Shown: positions 1 through 6,519 of the stretch, piece after piece
How positions within the stretch are numbered: the first letter of the stretch is position 1
Layout: each line of letters opens with the position of its first letter
NCBI GenBank assembly: GCA_002402165.1
Contig: NVVI01000015.1
Coordinates: forward strand, 5,427 to 12,869
Reading direction: 5' to 3'
Length of the DNA stretch: 7,443 nucleotides
From: Flavobacteriales bacterium
GTDB taxonomy: Bacteria > Bacteroidota > Bacteroidia > Flavobacteriales_E > Vicingaceae
Notes under the pieces: generated by a model
The model's input: only the letters and a program-made list of their open reading frames with translations
Databases searched by the model: none
Told to the model about the DNA's origin: nothing
Position numbers and translations under genes: made by a program

Positions 1-94
1 TAGGTTTTTGAATTATTGATTCTTTATAACCAAAATCTAACACAATTGGTTTATTGTGTTTCCCTTCTATTACTATGTTTCTATTAATCATCAT
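1..94 (-). CDS. N-terminal fragment of an unidentified protein, possibly an alpha/beta hydrolase
   Basis: An open frame starts at ATG 94-92 (a second in-frame ATG follows at 91-89) and runs 31 codons without a stop to the left edge, so only the N-terminus is visible. It reads MMINRNIVIEGKHNKPIVLD and then FGYKESIIQKP. A short basic start followed by a beta-strand-rich segment and a K-P resembles, from memory, the N-terminus of Bacteroidota alpha/beta hydrolases, in which a P-x-V-I-F-x-H-G-F oxyanion-hole motif comes next; that motif would lie outside the window, so the family is only a guess. It has the same orientation as argS and lies 112 bases beyond the argS stop. Its start is only 7 bases from the inverted repeat at 102-180, so the repeat sits in its leader or promoter region. 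That the frame is coding is fairly likely; the function is unsure. Confidence 0.5.
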   Translation of the reverse strand, partial: MMINRNIVIEGKHNKPIVLDFGYKESIIQKP

Positions 95-101
95 CTTTAT
101 T

Positions 102-180
102 TGTCATAGTGAGTTTATCGAACTATAAACAAATAAACTTTCTTACTCTTCGATAACACTTCGACAGGCTCAGTGTGACA
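102..180. repeat. Imperfect inverted repeat of the Bacteroidota intergenic type
   Basis: The left arm (102-125) and right arm (157-180) are 24-base inverted copies separated by 31 bases. Counting outside in, 17 positions are Watson-Crick pairs, 3 are T-G and 4 are mismatches. The right arm contains TTCGACAGGCTCAGTGTGAC, a string I recognise from memory as a dispersed intergenic element common in Flavobacteriia genomes; the left arm is a decayed copy. On the minus strand a related 12-mer precedes it (TGTCGCTCTGAG at 195-184 and TGTCACACTGAG at 180-169, 10 of 12 identical). The plus strand also has CTTCGATA (148-155) and CTTCGACA (159-166) 11 bases apart. It lies between argS and the next minus-strand gene and could act as a transcript-end hairpin for argS, but no T-tract follows. 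Confidence 0.75.
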
Positions 181-206
181 TCTCTCAGAGCGACAAAAAT
201 TTATGT

Positions 207-2108
207 TTACATTTTATTTGGAACATTTACTCCCAACAATAACATTGATGATTTGATTACTTTCCCAACAGCTTCAGATAAACTCAATCTAAAACCAAGT
301 TTATTTTTATCTTCCTCTCTTAATATATCAACCGTTTGATAAAAATTATTGAATTCCTTTACCAAATCATATATGTAATTCGCAATTATTGCTGGACTAT
401 ACATCTCTCCTGCTTCTTTAATTATAGTGGGATAATCATTTAGCAATTTTATAATTTCTTGTTCTTTAGCATTTATCTCAACATTTTCATAGTCTTTAGA
501 ACAACCTAATTCGGTCGCTTTTGCTAGCAAAGATTGAATTCTAGCGTGAGCATATTGTATAAAAGGACCTGTGTTTCCATTTAAATCAATCGACTCTTTA
601 GGATTAAAAATCATTCCTTTTTTAGGATCCACTTTTAACAAAAAATATTTCAAGCCACCCAACCCAATTAATGAATACAATGCTTCTTTTTCTGCATCAC
701 TCATTCCATCTAAATGACCTCTTTCTTGTGTCATCTCTTTAGCTTCATTTACTATCATTTCCATTAAATCATCTGCATCTACCACCATTCCTTCTCTCGA
801 TTTCATTTTACCATCTGGCAACTCTATCATCCCGTAAGACAAATGATGACACCCTTCCGCCCATTTATATCCCAGTTTTTTAAGAATAGTAAACAATACC
901 TTAAAATGATAATCTTGTTCGTTTGCAACTGTATAAATTAAACCACTTAAATCTGTATGATTTTTGTATCGTTCTAATGCTGTTCCAATGTCCTGAGTCA
1001 TGTAAACAGATGTTCCATCTCCACGCAACAATATTTTGTCATCCATTTTGGTATCAGAAAGATCTGCCCAAACAGAATTATCTTCTTTTTTATAAAAAAC
1101 TCCTTTTTTTAAGCCATCTTTCACCATATCCTTCCCCAAGAGATAAGTATTTGATTCGTAATACAACTCATCAAAATCTACGCCCATTGTTTTAAACGAA
1201 ACCTCAAACCCATCATAAACCCATTGGTTCATTTTTTGCCATAAAGATCTAATTTCTGAATCTCCTTCTTCCCATTTTCGAAGCATTTCCTTTGCTTCAA
1301 CCATTATCTCGGTTGCTGATCTATAAAGATTAATTAAAACTTCCATATTTCTCTTATCAGAAGTCATAATCATAACCAGTTTAATTTCTTTAGAATCCTT
1401 AGGGTTCAAATAATCTATTCGAGGTAAACTATTAACATCTCCTGTTTCATCATGTATACAAATAGCCTCGTTTACCAAATCCTCAGCTTGTTTTTTCAAC
1501 TCTGTATCAAACTCCACATAATACTTCCCCACCAAATGGTCCCCTTTTAATCCTGAAGATTCAGGGGTTTCTTCATTTCCAAATTTCTGCCAAGCAATCA
1601 TACTCTTACAAATATGAATTCCTCTGTCATTAATAATTTGAGTTTTGATTACTTTATGTCCGTTAGCTTTTAATATTTCAGCAACAGAAAAACCTAAAAA
1701 ATTATTTCTTAAATGACCAAGATGTAAAGGTTTGTTTGTATTTGGAGAACAATATTCGACCATTATAGTTCTACCAGAATTTGGCGTTGAAAAGCCGTAA
1801 TTGTCTGTAGCAGAAACAGTATTAAATACATTTAACCAATACTCAGGGGAAATAGAAAAATTTAAAAATCCCTTAACAACATTATAATCTACTACCTCAT
1901 CAACATTATCTTTAATAAAAGCTCCTAAATCTTCAGCAGTTTGCTCTGGTCCTTTTTTTGATGCTTTTAAAAATGGAAAAACAACAACAGTTAAATCACC
2001 ATCAAAATCTTTTCTTGTTTTTTGGATTTGTATAAGATGATTTGCTACCTCAGTATTATAAAGCTCTTTTAAGCCTTCTCTAACCTTTTCTATCAGCCTA
2101 TTTTCCAT
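207..2108 (-). CDS. argS: Arginyl-tRNA synthetase (ArgRS)
   Basis: Class I aminoacyl-tRNA synthetase that attaches L-arginine to tRNA-Arg in the cytoplasm using ATP; essential for translation. The 633-residue protein has the ArgRS order: an N-terminal tRNA-recognition domain (about 1-95), a Rossmann catalytic core with the HIGH signature as HLGH (129-132, within SPNTNKPLHLGHLRN), a KMSK-type loop read as KMKSREG (434-440), and a C-terminal DALR anticodon-binding domain from about 513 (NTGPFIQYAHARIQ) to the conserved-looking C-terminal Met. It is about 40 residues longer than the roughly 590 I recall for flavobacterial ArgRS; the excess maps to about 212-253 in the catalytic core (see findings). 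The ATG at 2108-2106 shares one base with the arginase stop codon (TAATG), implying an operon and possible translational coupling. Identification is secure. Confidence 0.97.
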   Translation of the reverse strand: MENRLIEKVREGLKELYNTEVANHLIQIQKTRKDFDGDLTVVVFPFLKASKKGPEQTAEDLGAFIKDNVDEVVDYNVVKGFLNFSISPEYWLNVFNTVSATDNYGFSTPNSGRTIMVEYCSPNTNKPLHLGHLRNNFLGFSVAEILKANGHKVIKTQIINDRGIHICKSMIAWQKFGNEETPESSGLKGDHLVGKYYVEFDTELKKQAEDLVNEAICIHDETGDVNSLPRIDYLNPKDSKEIKLVMIMTSDKRNMEVLINLYRSATEIMVEAKEMLRKWEEGDSEIRSLWQKMNQWVYDGFEVSFKTMGVDFDELYYESNTYLLGKDMVKDGLKKGVFYKKEDNSVWADLSDTKMDDKILLRGDGTSVYMTQDIGTALERYKNHTDLSGLIYTVANEQDYHFKVLFTILKKLGYKWAEGCHHLSYGMIELPDGKMKSREGMVVDADDLMEMIVNEAKEMTQERGHLDGMSDAEKEALYSLIGLGGLKYFLLKVDPKKGMIFNPKESIDLNGNTGPFIQYAHARIQSLLAKATELGCSKDYENVEINAKEQEIIKLLNDYPTIIKEAGEMYSPAIIANYIYDLVKEFNNFYQTVDILREEDKNKLGFRLSLSEAVGKVIKSSMLLLGVNVPNKM

Positions 2109-3070
2109 TACTTAATGCAGTGCTTTTCAATACTACTCGTAAAATCATTAATTACATCAAAAGCAGTTTCTGCCATCGTGTTTCCTTTATCATCTAAACA
2201 AGGATTTACTTCAACAACTTCAATACAGGAAACTTTACCACTTTCAATTATTTTATTAATAATTTGCTTTACTTCTTCTTGATCAAACCCTTTAGATACA
2301 GGCGTTCCTGTTCCTTTAGAAATTAAATCACAATCCATACTATCCACATCAAAAGAAATATAAATCAACTCACAATCACTTAACTTACTTAATGTTTCAT
2401 TCACACAGACATCCACTCCTCTGTGTCTAATTTCATCAACTCTATAATTCTTTATTCCATTTTTAGCCATAACATATTCTTCTGGCTCTTCAGTATCTCT
2501 TACTCCAAAGTACACCAAATCATTAGGCAATATTTTTGGTGAAATTCCACCAATATTTTTCATTCCTTCCCAATTTTTATCAGTTTCTTCTTGAAGGTTG
2601 TTTATTTTTCTATCCATATTATCATCAGCTAAAGCTGCTGCCAAAGGCATACCATGTATATTGCCTGAAGGAGTTGTGTATGGAGAATGAATATCTGCAT
2701 GAGCATCTATCCAAATCACTCCCAACCTTTTGTCTGGAAAAGCAGTTTTAACTCCACTAATTGTTCCCAAAGCAGAAGAATGGTCTCCAGACAATACTAA
2801 TGGAAACTGATTGTCAATTAATGTAGATTTTACAATTTCAGCCAAACGAGTACAAACAGTTAATACTTTACCAATTCTTTTAGCAAAAGGTGCTTTTTGT
2901 TTTTGGTACACAACATCATTTTCCGTTTCAACATCTACATAATCATAACGATTAAAAAAATCGCTGCCACAATTAATAGCTGCTATTTCAATGGCATCAA
3001 TACCCATATCAGAGCCACGCGTGCCAGCTCCAATATCTGATCTATTTTTTATTACTTTTATTTTCTCCAT
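2108..3070 (-). CDS. Arginase (L-arginine amidinohydrolase)
   Basis: Cytoplasmic ureohydrolase that splits L-arginine into L-ornithine and urea with a binuclear Mn centre. In the 320-residue protein (from ATG 3070) all six expected metal ligands are visible: His97 in SGDHS, Asp122/His124/Asp126 in IDAHAD, and Asp241/Asp243 in SFDVD. Arginase-specific active-site residues are also present: TTPSGNIHGMP (132-142) with His139, and Glu287 in EVVEVNP. The GNxHGMP and EVNP signatures favour arginase over agmatinase or formimidoglutamase. The frame can be extended to a TTG at 3118 (336 residues), but the ATG start gives the usual short N-terminus (MEKIKVIKNRSDIGAGTRGS), and a promoter-like sequence occupies the extension. 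argS follows with a one-base overlap. rocF would be the usual symbol, but no roc context is present, so it is left blank. Confidence 0.93.
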   Translation of the reverse strand: MEKIKVIKNRSDIGAGTRGSDMGIDAIEIAAINCGSDFFNRYDYVDVETENDVVYQKQKAPFAKRIGKVLTVCTRLAEIVKSTLIDNQFPLVLSGDHSSALGTISGVKTAFPDKRLGVIWIDAHADIHSPYTTPSGNIHGMPLAAALADDNMDRKINNLQEETDKNWEGMKNIGGISPKILPNDLVYFGVRDTEEPEEYVMAKNGIKNYRVDEIRHRGVDVCVNETLSKLSDCELIYISFDVDSMDCDLISKGTGTPVSKGFDQEEVKQIINKIIESGKVSCIEVVEVNPCLDDKGNTMAETAFDVINDFTSSIEKHCIK

Positions 3071-3088
3071 TACTTGTAATTGAGGCTT

Positions 3089-3118
3089 CGAAGTTATTGA
3101 AAATGGCTCACATTTCAA
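3089..3118 (-). promoter_or_regulatory. Candidate promoter for arginase-argS
   Basis: On the minus strand, TTG (3118-3116), a 19-base spacer and TAACTTCG (3096-3089) match the Bacteroidota arrangement TTG-N19-TAnnTTTG with one mismatch in the -7 box (TTCG for TTTG). Transcription would begin near 3082, giving a leader of roughly 12 bases before ATG 3070 and leaving the alternative TTG start at 3118 outside the mRNA. The sequence match is imperfect, so this is tentative. A second -7-like string, TACTTTTT (3127-3120), lies further upstream. Confidence 0.4.
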
Positions 3119-3200
3119 TAAAAAGTATTTTATCTATAACAATTTATCTTTAGCACAAGATTTAACAATCCTTAAATTTATATTACTTTAAAAATAATGA

Positions 3201-3208
3201 TATATTTG
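3201..3208 (+). promoter_or_regulatory. -7 promoter box TATATTTG for the lipoprotein gene
   Basis: TATATTTG is an exact match to the Bacteroidota -7 consensus TAnnTTTG. No TTG is present at the expected -33 spacing (around 3179), so the upstream element is weak. It lies 21 bases before the TTG codon at 3230, predicting a leader of about 15 bases. The ATG at 3197 would be upstream of the box and so not transcribed from it. Confidence 0.5.
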
Positions 3209-3229
3209 TATTTAGCGTTAGATATAACA

Positions 3230-3919
3230 TTGAAAAAAATATTTCATATTATAATCTTTATAACTTCATTGTCCTTGTTTAGTTGTGGAGGCAACTCTTC
3301 AGATAAAACTCAAGGAATAATTGCTTATAATGTATCCTATCCAAAAATGGATAAGCACAACTTGATGTATGATTTTATGCCAAAAAAAATGGTGCTGAAA
3401 TTTAAAGACAACAAATACAAAACTACACTGTCTGCTGGTATGGGAATGTTTAAAACCAGCTTTATTCTTGATCCAGATGAAAATCAATTTTCACAATTAG
3501 TTAAATTAATTAATAAAAAATACATATTAACACTTAAGGGAGATGAGATAACCCAATCTATTAGTCGACTTCCTTCCTTTCATATTGAACATACTGGCGA
3601 AACTAAAAAGATTTTAAACTACGTTTGCAAAAAAGTTATTGTTACTGTAGATAATGAAGCTAACGATGCTTTTACGGTGTATTATACTGATAAAATTAAA
3701 TTAGAAAACCCTAATTGGAACAATCAGTTTAAAGAGATTAGTGGAGTAATGCTAGAGTACCAGTACGAAAAATATGGAATTTGCATGCAGTTCAAAGCAA
3801 AAAACATCAAATTCACAGAGATTAATGACAATGAATTTGATATAGACGAAAAATACGAGAACATCTCTGAAGTTAAAATGGGTGAAGAAATGCAAGAAAT
3901 TTTCGATAGTTTTCAATAA
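3230..3919 (+). CDS. Putative lipoprotein, DUF4412/GLPGLI-like, function unknown
   Basis: Predicted lipid-anchored envelope protein of 229 residues. The TTG start gives a textbook type II signal peptide: MKK, a hydrophobic stretch (I4-L16), and lipobox LFSC with the lipidated Cys at 19, followed by a GGNSSD tether. The mature part is strand-rich. Its C-terminal half has KKILNYVCKKVIVTV (126-140), FTVYYTDKI (148-156) and FKEISGVMLEYQ (167-178), the same order of motifs I recall from Bacteroidota DUF4412/GLPGLI-type proteins (an 'ilgYkCkKa', then 'vyYTdeI', then 'GvlLE'). That assignment is from memory and gives no biochemical function. An ATG at 3197 adds 11 residues (MIYLYLALDIT), but the TATATTTG box lies inside that extension. 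The gene is divergent from arginase and 136 bases before ftsK, which has its own promoter-like box. That it is a coding lipoprotein gene is well supported. Confidence 0.85.
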   Translation: MKKIFHIIIFITSLSLFSCGGNSSDKTQGIIAYNVSYPKMDKHNLMYDFMPKKMVLKFKDNKYKTTLSAGMGMFKTSFILDPDENQFSQLVKLINKKYILTLKGDEITQSISRLPSFHIEHTGETKKILNYVCKKVIVTVDNEANDAFTVYYTDKIKLENPNWNNQFKEISGVMLEYQYEKYGICMQFKAKNIKFTEINDNEFDIDEKYENISEVKMGEEMQEIFDSFQ

Positions 3920-3920
3920 T

Positions 3921-3963
3921 TCCCCTCTTTTATACTCCTTATTTAAATACATAATCCCCTCTT
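3921..3963 (+). repeat. Short direct repeat TCCCCTCTT between the lipoprotein gene and ftsK
   Basis: The 9-mer TCCCCTCTT occurs at 3921-3929 and again at 3955-3963, 34 bases apart, directly after the lipoprotein stop codon. These C-rich strings stand out in an AT-rich spacer. I see no hairpin terminator in this spacer, so the end of the lipoprotein transcript is undefined. The repeat may be chance; no function is proposed. Confidence 0.35.
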
Positions 3964-4026
3964 GTTATTCACAATCAATTGTTATTTAGTAGCAATTAAA
4001 CCACTTCCAATAGCGTTTGTTATTAA

Positions 4027-4034
4027 TATATTTG
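4027..4034 (+). promoter_or_regulatory. -7 promoter box TATATTTG for ftsK
   Basis: An exact TAnnTTTG match, identical to the box before the lipoprotein gene and with the same 21-base gap to the preferred start (ATG 4056). At the -33 spacing the sequence is TTC (4005-4007) rather than TTG. Transcription would begin near 4041, so the TTG codon at 4017 could not be used on this transcript. Confidence 0.5.
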
Positions 4035-4055
4035 AATGTTAGTAACATTAGAAGA

Positions 4056-6491
4056 ATGGGAAGGAACGAGTATAAAACTGAAGATAAAAAATCGAAAAAA
4101 AGCTCTAAAAAGAAAACTGGAGTAAACAATCCTTTTCATAAGATTAGTGAACTCTTCTCAAAAATAGTAACCAACGAAAAATTAACTAAATCTGTAGGAT
4201 TGTCTTTGTTAGTTTTTTCAGCATTTTTATTATTAGCGTTTTCCTCCTTTTTGCTCACTTGGGAAATAGATCAAAACATCATTAATAATAATTGGAATGA
4301 CCCAAATATCACAGTGGAAAACTGGCTTGGAAAACTTGGAGCATATACTTCCCATCAATTTATATTTAATGGTTTTGGTGTTGTTTCACTCATATTTGTG
4401 TTTTTGTCATTTATTCTTGGATTCAGAATTTTGTTTAAGTCAAACCTACTACCTTTAGGAAAATGCTTTAAATATTCTGTTTTTTCTATCGTTTGGATTT
4501 CAATTTTATTAAGTTATTTAATCCCATCAATACCAATTCTTGGGGGTTCATTTGGATTTCAAACAAATTTATGGTTAAGCAGTATTGTAGGTAACATAGG
4601 TATTATTTTATTCCTTATTCTTACCTTTTTGATATTCTTAGTCCTTAATTTCAATATCTCATTTAACTTTTTTCCTGCTAAAACAGAAGGTTTAGAAAAA
4701 GAAAATACTGGAGCAGATATTATTGAAGAAAGCTCCATGAACTCAATCACTGAAGTTCCTGTAGAAAGTGTTGAAGAAAAACAAGAAACCATCCCTCCTA
4801 TAGTAGATGCAAATACCAATGAATCTGAAGATAACGAAAGTATTAAACTAACTCCAGAAAACACAAATGAGCCAAAACCAACTCAAGATGGTGATGTTCA
4901 GTTTTCTGTAGAGGAAAAAGAGGAGAAAGACGAAATTTTAACTGATAAAGAAATTGATAGTAAAGTAAAAGAATTTGGAGAGTTTGATCCTACGTTAGAT
5001 CTATCTTCATATCAATTACCTTCAATTGATTTATTAAAAGAATTTGGAGACAATAAGAATAAAGTGACTCCAGAAGAACTTGAAGCAAACAAAAATAAAA
5101 TCTTAGAAACTCTTTCTAACTATAACATAAAAATAGCAAGCATTAAAGCAACTATTGGTCCTACTGTTACTTTATATGAAATTGTACCTGAAGCCGGAGT
5201 TCGTATTTCCAAAATAAAAAATCTTGAAGATGATATTGCTTTAAGCCTAGCAGCTTTGGGCATTAGAATTATTGCTCCTATTCCAGGTAAAGGAACCATA
5301 GGAATTGAAGTGCCTAATCAAAATCCAGAAATTGTATCAATGAAAACGGTAATATCGTCTGATAGATTTCAAAATGCAACTATGGAATTACCCATTGCTC
5401 TTGGTAAAACAATTACCAATGAAACTTTTGTTTTTGACTTAGCAAAAATGCCTCACTTATTAATGGCTGGGGCTACTGGTCAAGGAAAATCAGTTGGTTT
5501 AAATGTAGTTTTAACATCTCTGTTATACAAAAAACATCCTTCGCAACTGAAATTTGTATTGGTAGATCCAAAAAAAATTGAGTTAACATTGTATAACAAA
5601 ATTGAACGCCATTTTTTAGCCAAACTCCCAGATTCAGAAGAAGCAATAATCACAGATAACCAAAAGGTTATTAACACGCTAAATTCCCTGTGTATTGAAA
5701 TGGATGAGAGATATAAACTTTTACAAGATGCAAAAGTTCGTCATATAATAGATTATAACACTAAATTTATTGCTCGAAAATTAAACCCAGAAGATGGCCA
5801 TAAATTTTTGCCATACATAGTTTTAGTAATTGATGAATTTGCTGATTTAATAATTACAGCTGGCAAAGAAATAGAAACACCAATTGCTCGATTAGCTCAA
5901 TTAGCTAGAGCAATAGGAATTCATTTAATCATTGCAACACAAAGACCTGATGCAAATATTATTACTGGGATTATAAAAGCTAACTTTCCTGGAAGAATTG
6001 CTTTTAGAGTAACTTCCGGGATTAATTCAAGAACAATTTTAGACTCAAGTGGTGCTGATCAATTAATAGGTAAGGGAGACATGTTATTCTCTCAAGGCAA
6101 CGAATTAATACGAATACAATGTGCTTTTGTTGATACTCCAGAAGTTGAAGATATTTGTGAATTTATTGGTGGACAAAGAGGTTATCCTGAAATATTTACT
6201 TTGCCTGAATATGTTGGGGAATCTGCTTCTGGGGGAACAGGAACATTTAATGGCGAAGATAAAGATGTTTTATTTGATGACGCAGCCAGAATGTTAGTTC
6301 AACACCAACAAGGTTCAGCCTCATTGCTTCAGCGAAAAATGAAAATTGGATACAATAGGGCTGGAAGGTTAATTGACCAAATGGAGGAGGCTGGTATTAT
6401 TGGCCCTTTTGAAGGAAGTAAAGCTAGACAAGTACTCATAAGTGATTTAGATACTTTGGAACAGTTTTTGAAAGATTTAGGCAACAACTAA
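4056..6491 (+). CDS. ftsK: DNA translocase FtsK
   Basis: Septum-anchored, hexameric ATP-driven pump that moves chromosome ends across the closing division site and, in studied species, activates XerCD at dif. In the 811-residue protein (ATG 4056): a lysine-rich cytoplasmic start (K8-K20), about four membrane helices (roughly 46-68, 104-127, 140-160, 175-199), and an acidic Glu/Asn/Thr-rich linker (about 208-305), short beside the E. coli linker. The alpha/beta motor follows with Walker A GATGQGKS (472-479), Walker B LVIDE (590-594) and the ATQRPD motif (627-632). A C-terminal winged-helix gamma domain (about 738-800, LLQRKMKIGYNRAGRLIDQM) reads polar guide sequences in known FtsKs. The size is typical of compact SpoIIIE/FtsK proteins. 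The frame can be extended 13 codons to a TTG at 4017, but the promoter-like box falls inside that stretch. lolA follows after 28 bases. Confidence 0.97.
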   Translation: MGRNEYKTEDKKSKKSSKKKTGVNNPFHKISELFSKIVTNEKLTKSVGLSLLVFSAFLLLAFSSFLLTWEIDQNIINNNWNDPNITVENWLGKLGAYTSHQFIFNGFGVVSLIFVFLSFILGFRILFKSNLLPLGKCFKYSVFSIVWISILLSYLIPSIPILGGSFGFQTNLWLSSIVGNIGIILFLILTFLIFLVLNFNISFNFFPAKTEGLEKENTGADIIEESSMNSITEVPVESVEEKQETIPPIVDANTNESEDNESIKLTPENTNEPKPTQDGDVQFSVEEKEEKDEILTDKEIDSKVKEFGEFDPTLDLSSYQLPSIDLLKEFGDNKNKVTPEELEANKNKILETLSNYNIKIASIKATIGPTVTLYEIVPEAGVRISKIKNLEDDIALSLAALGIRIIAPIPGKGTIGIEVPNQNPEIVSMKTVISSDRFQNATMELPIALGKTITNETFVFDLAKMPHLLMAGATGQGKSVGLNVVLTSLLYKKHPSQLKFVLVDPKKIELTLYNKIERHFLAKLPDSEEAIITDNQKVINTLNSLCIEMDERYKLLQDAKVRHIIDYNTKFIARKLNPEDGHKFLPYIVLVIDEFADLIITAGKEIETPIARLAQLARAIGIHLIIATQRPDANIITGIIKANFPGRIAFRVTSGINSRTILDSSGADQLIGKGDMLFSQGNELIRIQCAFVDTPEVEDICEFIGGQRGYPEIFTLPEYVGESASGGTGTFNGEDKDVLFDDAARMLVQHQQGSASLLQRKMKIGYNRAGRLIDQMEEAGIIGPFEGSKARQVLISDLDTLEQFLKDLGNN

Positions 6492-6503
6492 TTTTTGAAA
6501 TCT

Positions 6504-6511
6504 TAAATTTG
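6504..6511 (+). promoter_or_regulatory. Possible -7 box TAAATTTG before lolA
   Basis: TAAATTTG matches TAnnTTTG, but it ends only 8 bases before ATG 6520 and has no TTG at -33 spacing. If active it would give an almost leaderless mRNA, perhaps starting at the second ATG (6526). Since the ftsK-lolA gap is short and has no terminator, lolA may simply be read through from ftsK. Weak evidence in AT-rich sequence. Confidence 0.2.
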
Positions 6512-6519
6512 AAAAAAAA

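Noticed and set aside
130..159. Minus-strand GTG-N19-TTTATTTG as a promoter for the gene at 1-94
   Set aside because: Both elements deviate from TTG and TAnnTTTG, and the region is repeat-derived and AT-rich, so the match is not better than chance.
923..1195. Plus-strand open frame of 90 codons inside argS
   Set aside because: It lies antisense to the well-conserved ArgRS catalytic core and DALR approach, and its composition (His/Tyr/Phe/Leu-rich, no recognisable motif) is that of a shadow frame.
2536..2751. Plus-strand open frame of 71 codons inside arginase
   Set aside because: Antisense to the arginase metal-binding region; no motif, and no promoter or leader of its own.
3966..3990. ACAATCAATTGT palindrome-like string as a terminator for the lipoprotein gene
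   Set aside because: The stem is only 5 A/T-rich pairs around a 2-base loop, too weak to call.
4036..4038. ATG immediately after the ftsK promoter-like box as an ftsK start
   Set aside because: It is in another frame (reads MLVTLEEWEGT) and does not join the FtsK sequence; it is also upstream of the expected transcription start.
4559..4864. Minus-strand open frame of 101 codons inside ftsK
   Set aside because: It overlaps the FtsK fourth membrane helix and acidic linker; its Ser/Val-rich product mirrors the Glu/Asn/Thr-rich linker codons and shows no family signature.
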